Positions 4,871 to 5,718 of a DNA stretch of 5,718 nt are shown piece after piece. How positions within the stretch are numbered: position 1 is the first letter of the stretch; every line of letters begins with the position of its first letter. The notes below the pieces were generated by a model. It saw nothing but the letters and a program-made list of their open reading frames with translations, was not told the origin of the DNA and ran no database searches. The stretch comes from an uncultured Methanomassiliicoccaceae archaeon (GTDB taxonomy: Archaea; Thermoplasmatota; Thermoplasmata; Methanomassiliicoccales; Methanomethylophilaceae): positions 1-5,718 of the forward strand of contig CALYUZ010000068.1 in assembly GCA_945492685.1 (NCBI GenBank). The letters run 5' to 3'. The position numbers and the translations under genes are program-made.

Positions 4871-5485
4871 ATGTCCCCATACTTCACCCTTGACGACATA
4901 CCGCCCGAGGAGATCATAGTCCTTGACACTGAGACCACCGGCCTCGAAGGTGCACCCAAGGACCTCGTCGTGGACATCGGAATGACAAAGGTGAACCTAC
5001 ACAGGGGAACGGTCGAGGATGTGTACTCCTCCGTTCTGGGATACGACGTGGACTCCTGGGATGACTACCACAGGAATGCTTGGATCTTCCAGAACACAGA
5101 CATGACACTCGACATGGTGGCTGAGGCCCCTCCGGCCATGAAGGTCATAGAGGATGTCCGCAGGATACTCAAGGGGAAGGTCGTCACCGCATACAACATC
5201 GCATACGACATGGGGAAGTTCCTGTACCATGAGCCGTGGAATCTGAAGGGGACATTCACGGAATGCGGGGATATAATGCTCGCAGCAAAGGATGTCTGCA
5301 AACTGCCCAGCCAATACTACGGCAGGTCCTATAGGTATCCCAAACTTGACTACGCCTATTCGCATATCGTGAAAGACGACCCCGCGGGGATACATGGACA
5401 ACAGGACCACAGGGCATTGTCGGATGCACGGATGGCGTCATACCTGATGATACAGATGTACAGGGACCATGACTATCACATCTGA
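4871..5485 (+). CDS. DEDDh family 3'-5' exonuclease (DnaQ-like)
   Basis: A 204-residue single-domain exonuclease of the DnaQ/RNase T superfamily. All three motifs are intact: ExoI V-L-D-T-E-T-T-G (D19, E21), ExoII Y-N-I-A-Y-D (N109 and D113) and ExoIII D-H-R-A-L-S-D-A (H180, D185). This gives the four metal-binding acidic residues plus the histidine of the DEDDh subclass. It should remove nucleotides from 3' ends of DNA or RNA with two metal ions; whether it proofreads, repairs or trims RNA cannot be told, and no polymerase domain is attached. The residues between ExoII and ExoIII include an unusual aromatic stretch (Q-Y-Y-G-R-S-Y-R-Y-P). An ATG at 4832 would add 13 residues, but the ATG at 4871 has a GGAG with a 5-base spacer and begins just before the first strand. 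It diverges from sfsA, a possible partner in nucleic-acid processing. Confidence 0.92.
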   Translation: MSPYFTLDDIPPEEIIVLDTETTGLEGAPKDLVVDIGMTKVNLHRGTVEDVYSSVLGYDVDSWDDYHRNAWIFQNTDMTLDMVAEAPPAMKVIEDVRRILKGKVVTAYNIAYDMGKFLYHEPWNLKGTFTECGDIMLAAKDVCKLPSQYYGRSYRYPKLDYAYSHIVKDDPAGIHGQQDHRALSDARMASYLMIQMYRDHDYHI

Positions 5486-5562
5486 TAGTTCTGATTCCAT
5501 CGATAATAATGTGTCATCCTATAGGGATTGTCCATATATCCATGAAGTTTTCTGGGAAACCA
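5486..5562. other. Intergenic spacer without a recognised gene
   Basis: An A/T-rich stretch between the exonuclease stop and the promoter of the last gene. It contains a small inverted repeat ATCC-TATAG-GGAT (5516-5528) and a TATATA at 5534-5539. No convincing hairpin terminator with a T-run is seen for the exonuclease gene, and I see no small open frame with a ribosome site. Confidence 0.5.
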
Positions 5563-5569
5563 TTTTAAA
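5563..5569 (+). promoter_or_regulatory. TATA box for the gene at the right edge (TTTTAAA)
   Basis: TTTTAAA is preceded by the purine-rich GGGAAACC (a plausible TFB recognition element), and its centre is 25 bases before the ATG at 5591. There is no Shine-Dalgarno sequence before that ATG. This is the clearest leaderless promoter arrangement in the window. Confidence 0.65.
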
Positions 5570-5590
5570 GGCTCCCCTATTGGTTCAACC

Positions 5591-5718
5591 ATGGTGAGAC
5601 TTCACTTCCTCAATGAGAAAGGCTGGGAGCTTCCCGACTTCTACGATTGTGGTCCGAAGGACTTCGAGAGTGAGAAACATGCCCTCGAGATAGTCGCAGA
5701 TGCACTGTCTCACACAAT
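5591..5718 (+). CDS. 5' end of an unidentified protein (partial)
   Basis: An open frame begins at the ATG at 5591 and runs 42 codons to the window edge without a stop (MVRLHFLNEKGWELPDFYDC…). The product looks soluble: it alternates aromatic and acidic residues (W12, F17, Y18, F25) and ends in an amphipathic helix-like stretch (E-K-H-A-L-E-I-V-A-D-A-L). There is no signal peptide or membrane segment in the visible part, and I do not recognise the family. The promoter geometry (TATA box 25 bases upstream, no ribosome site) supports this start and leaderless translation. Confidence 0.6.
   Translation, partial: MVRLHFLNEKGWELPDFYDCGPKDFESEKHALEIVADALSHT

Noticed and set aside
5516..5528. Small inverted repeat ATCC-TATAG-GGAT after the exonuclease gene as a terminator
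   Set aside because: The stem has only four base pairs and no T-run follows, so it is likely to be chance.
1..5718. CRISPR, mobile element, tRNA or phage-defence island
   Set aside because: I found no direct repeat arrays, transposase, terminal inverted repeats, tRNA-like cloverleaf or recognised defence gene; the genes look like ordinary chromosomal ones with uniform composition.

Overview
The window looks like a gene-dense archaeal chromosome segment, most likely from a Thermoplasmata-type methanogen of the Methanomassiliicoccales/Methanomethylophilaceae kind. This is inference. It rests on a base composition slightly above 50% GC, short intergenic gaps, TATA-like boxes about 25 bases before several start codons (leaderless transcription), a mix of leaderless and Shine-Dalgarno starts, and the gene set itself: an iron-sulfur-flavoprotein-like gene, an archaeal-type SfsA, YjbQ/UPF0047, HxlR, an HprK-like kinase and a short DEDDh nuclease. 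No rRNA, tRNA, CRISPR array, insertion sequence or phage gene is visible, and no gap between genes exceeds about 110 bases.

Left part (1-1809): the 3' end of an unidentified plus-strand gene is followed by a hairpin terminator. Next comes a three-gene minus-strand operon, read right to left: an FMN/4Fe-4S-type flavoprotein, a small flavodoxin-domain protein and a small DUF1294 membrane protein. A divergent HxlR-family regulator with an N-terminal cysteine sits beside it. Their shared promoter region (about 83 bases) holds two 13-bp palindromes of the form TATCA-N3-TGATA, 42 bp apart centre to centre. This looks like a self-contained redox-responsive switch: the regulator probably represses both itself and the flavin operon.

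Middle part (1798-4135): a YjbQ/UPF0047 gene overlaps the tail of the HxlR gene in convergent orientation. Divergent from it is a tightly coupled pair: a P-loop kinase related to the catalytic domain of HPr kinase, and, one base later, a two-pass membrane protein of unknown family with a large soluble C-terminal domain. This pair is the part of the window least explained by known biology.

Right part (4139-5718): an SfsA gene on the minus strand and a DEDDh 3'-5' exonuclease on the plus strand diverge from a 51-base gap with an A/T-rich element exactly midway between the two chosen start codons. The window ends inside an unidentified plus-strand gene with a good leaderless promoter.
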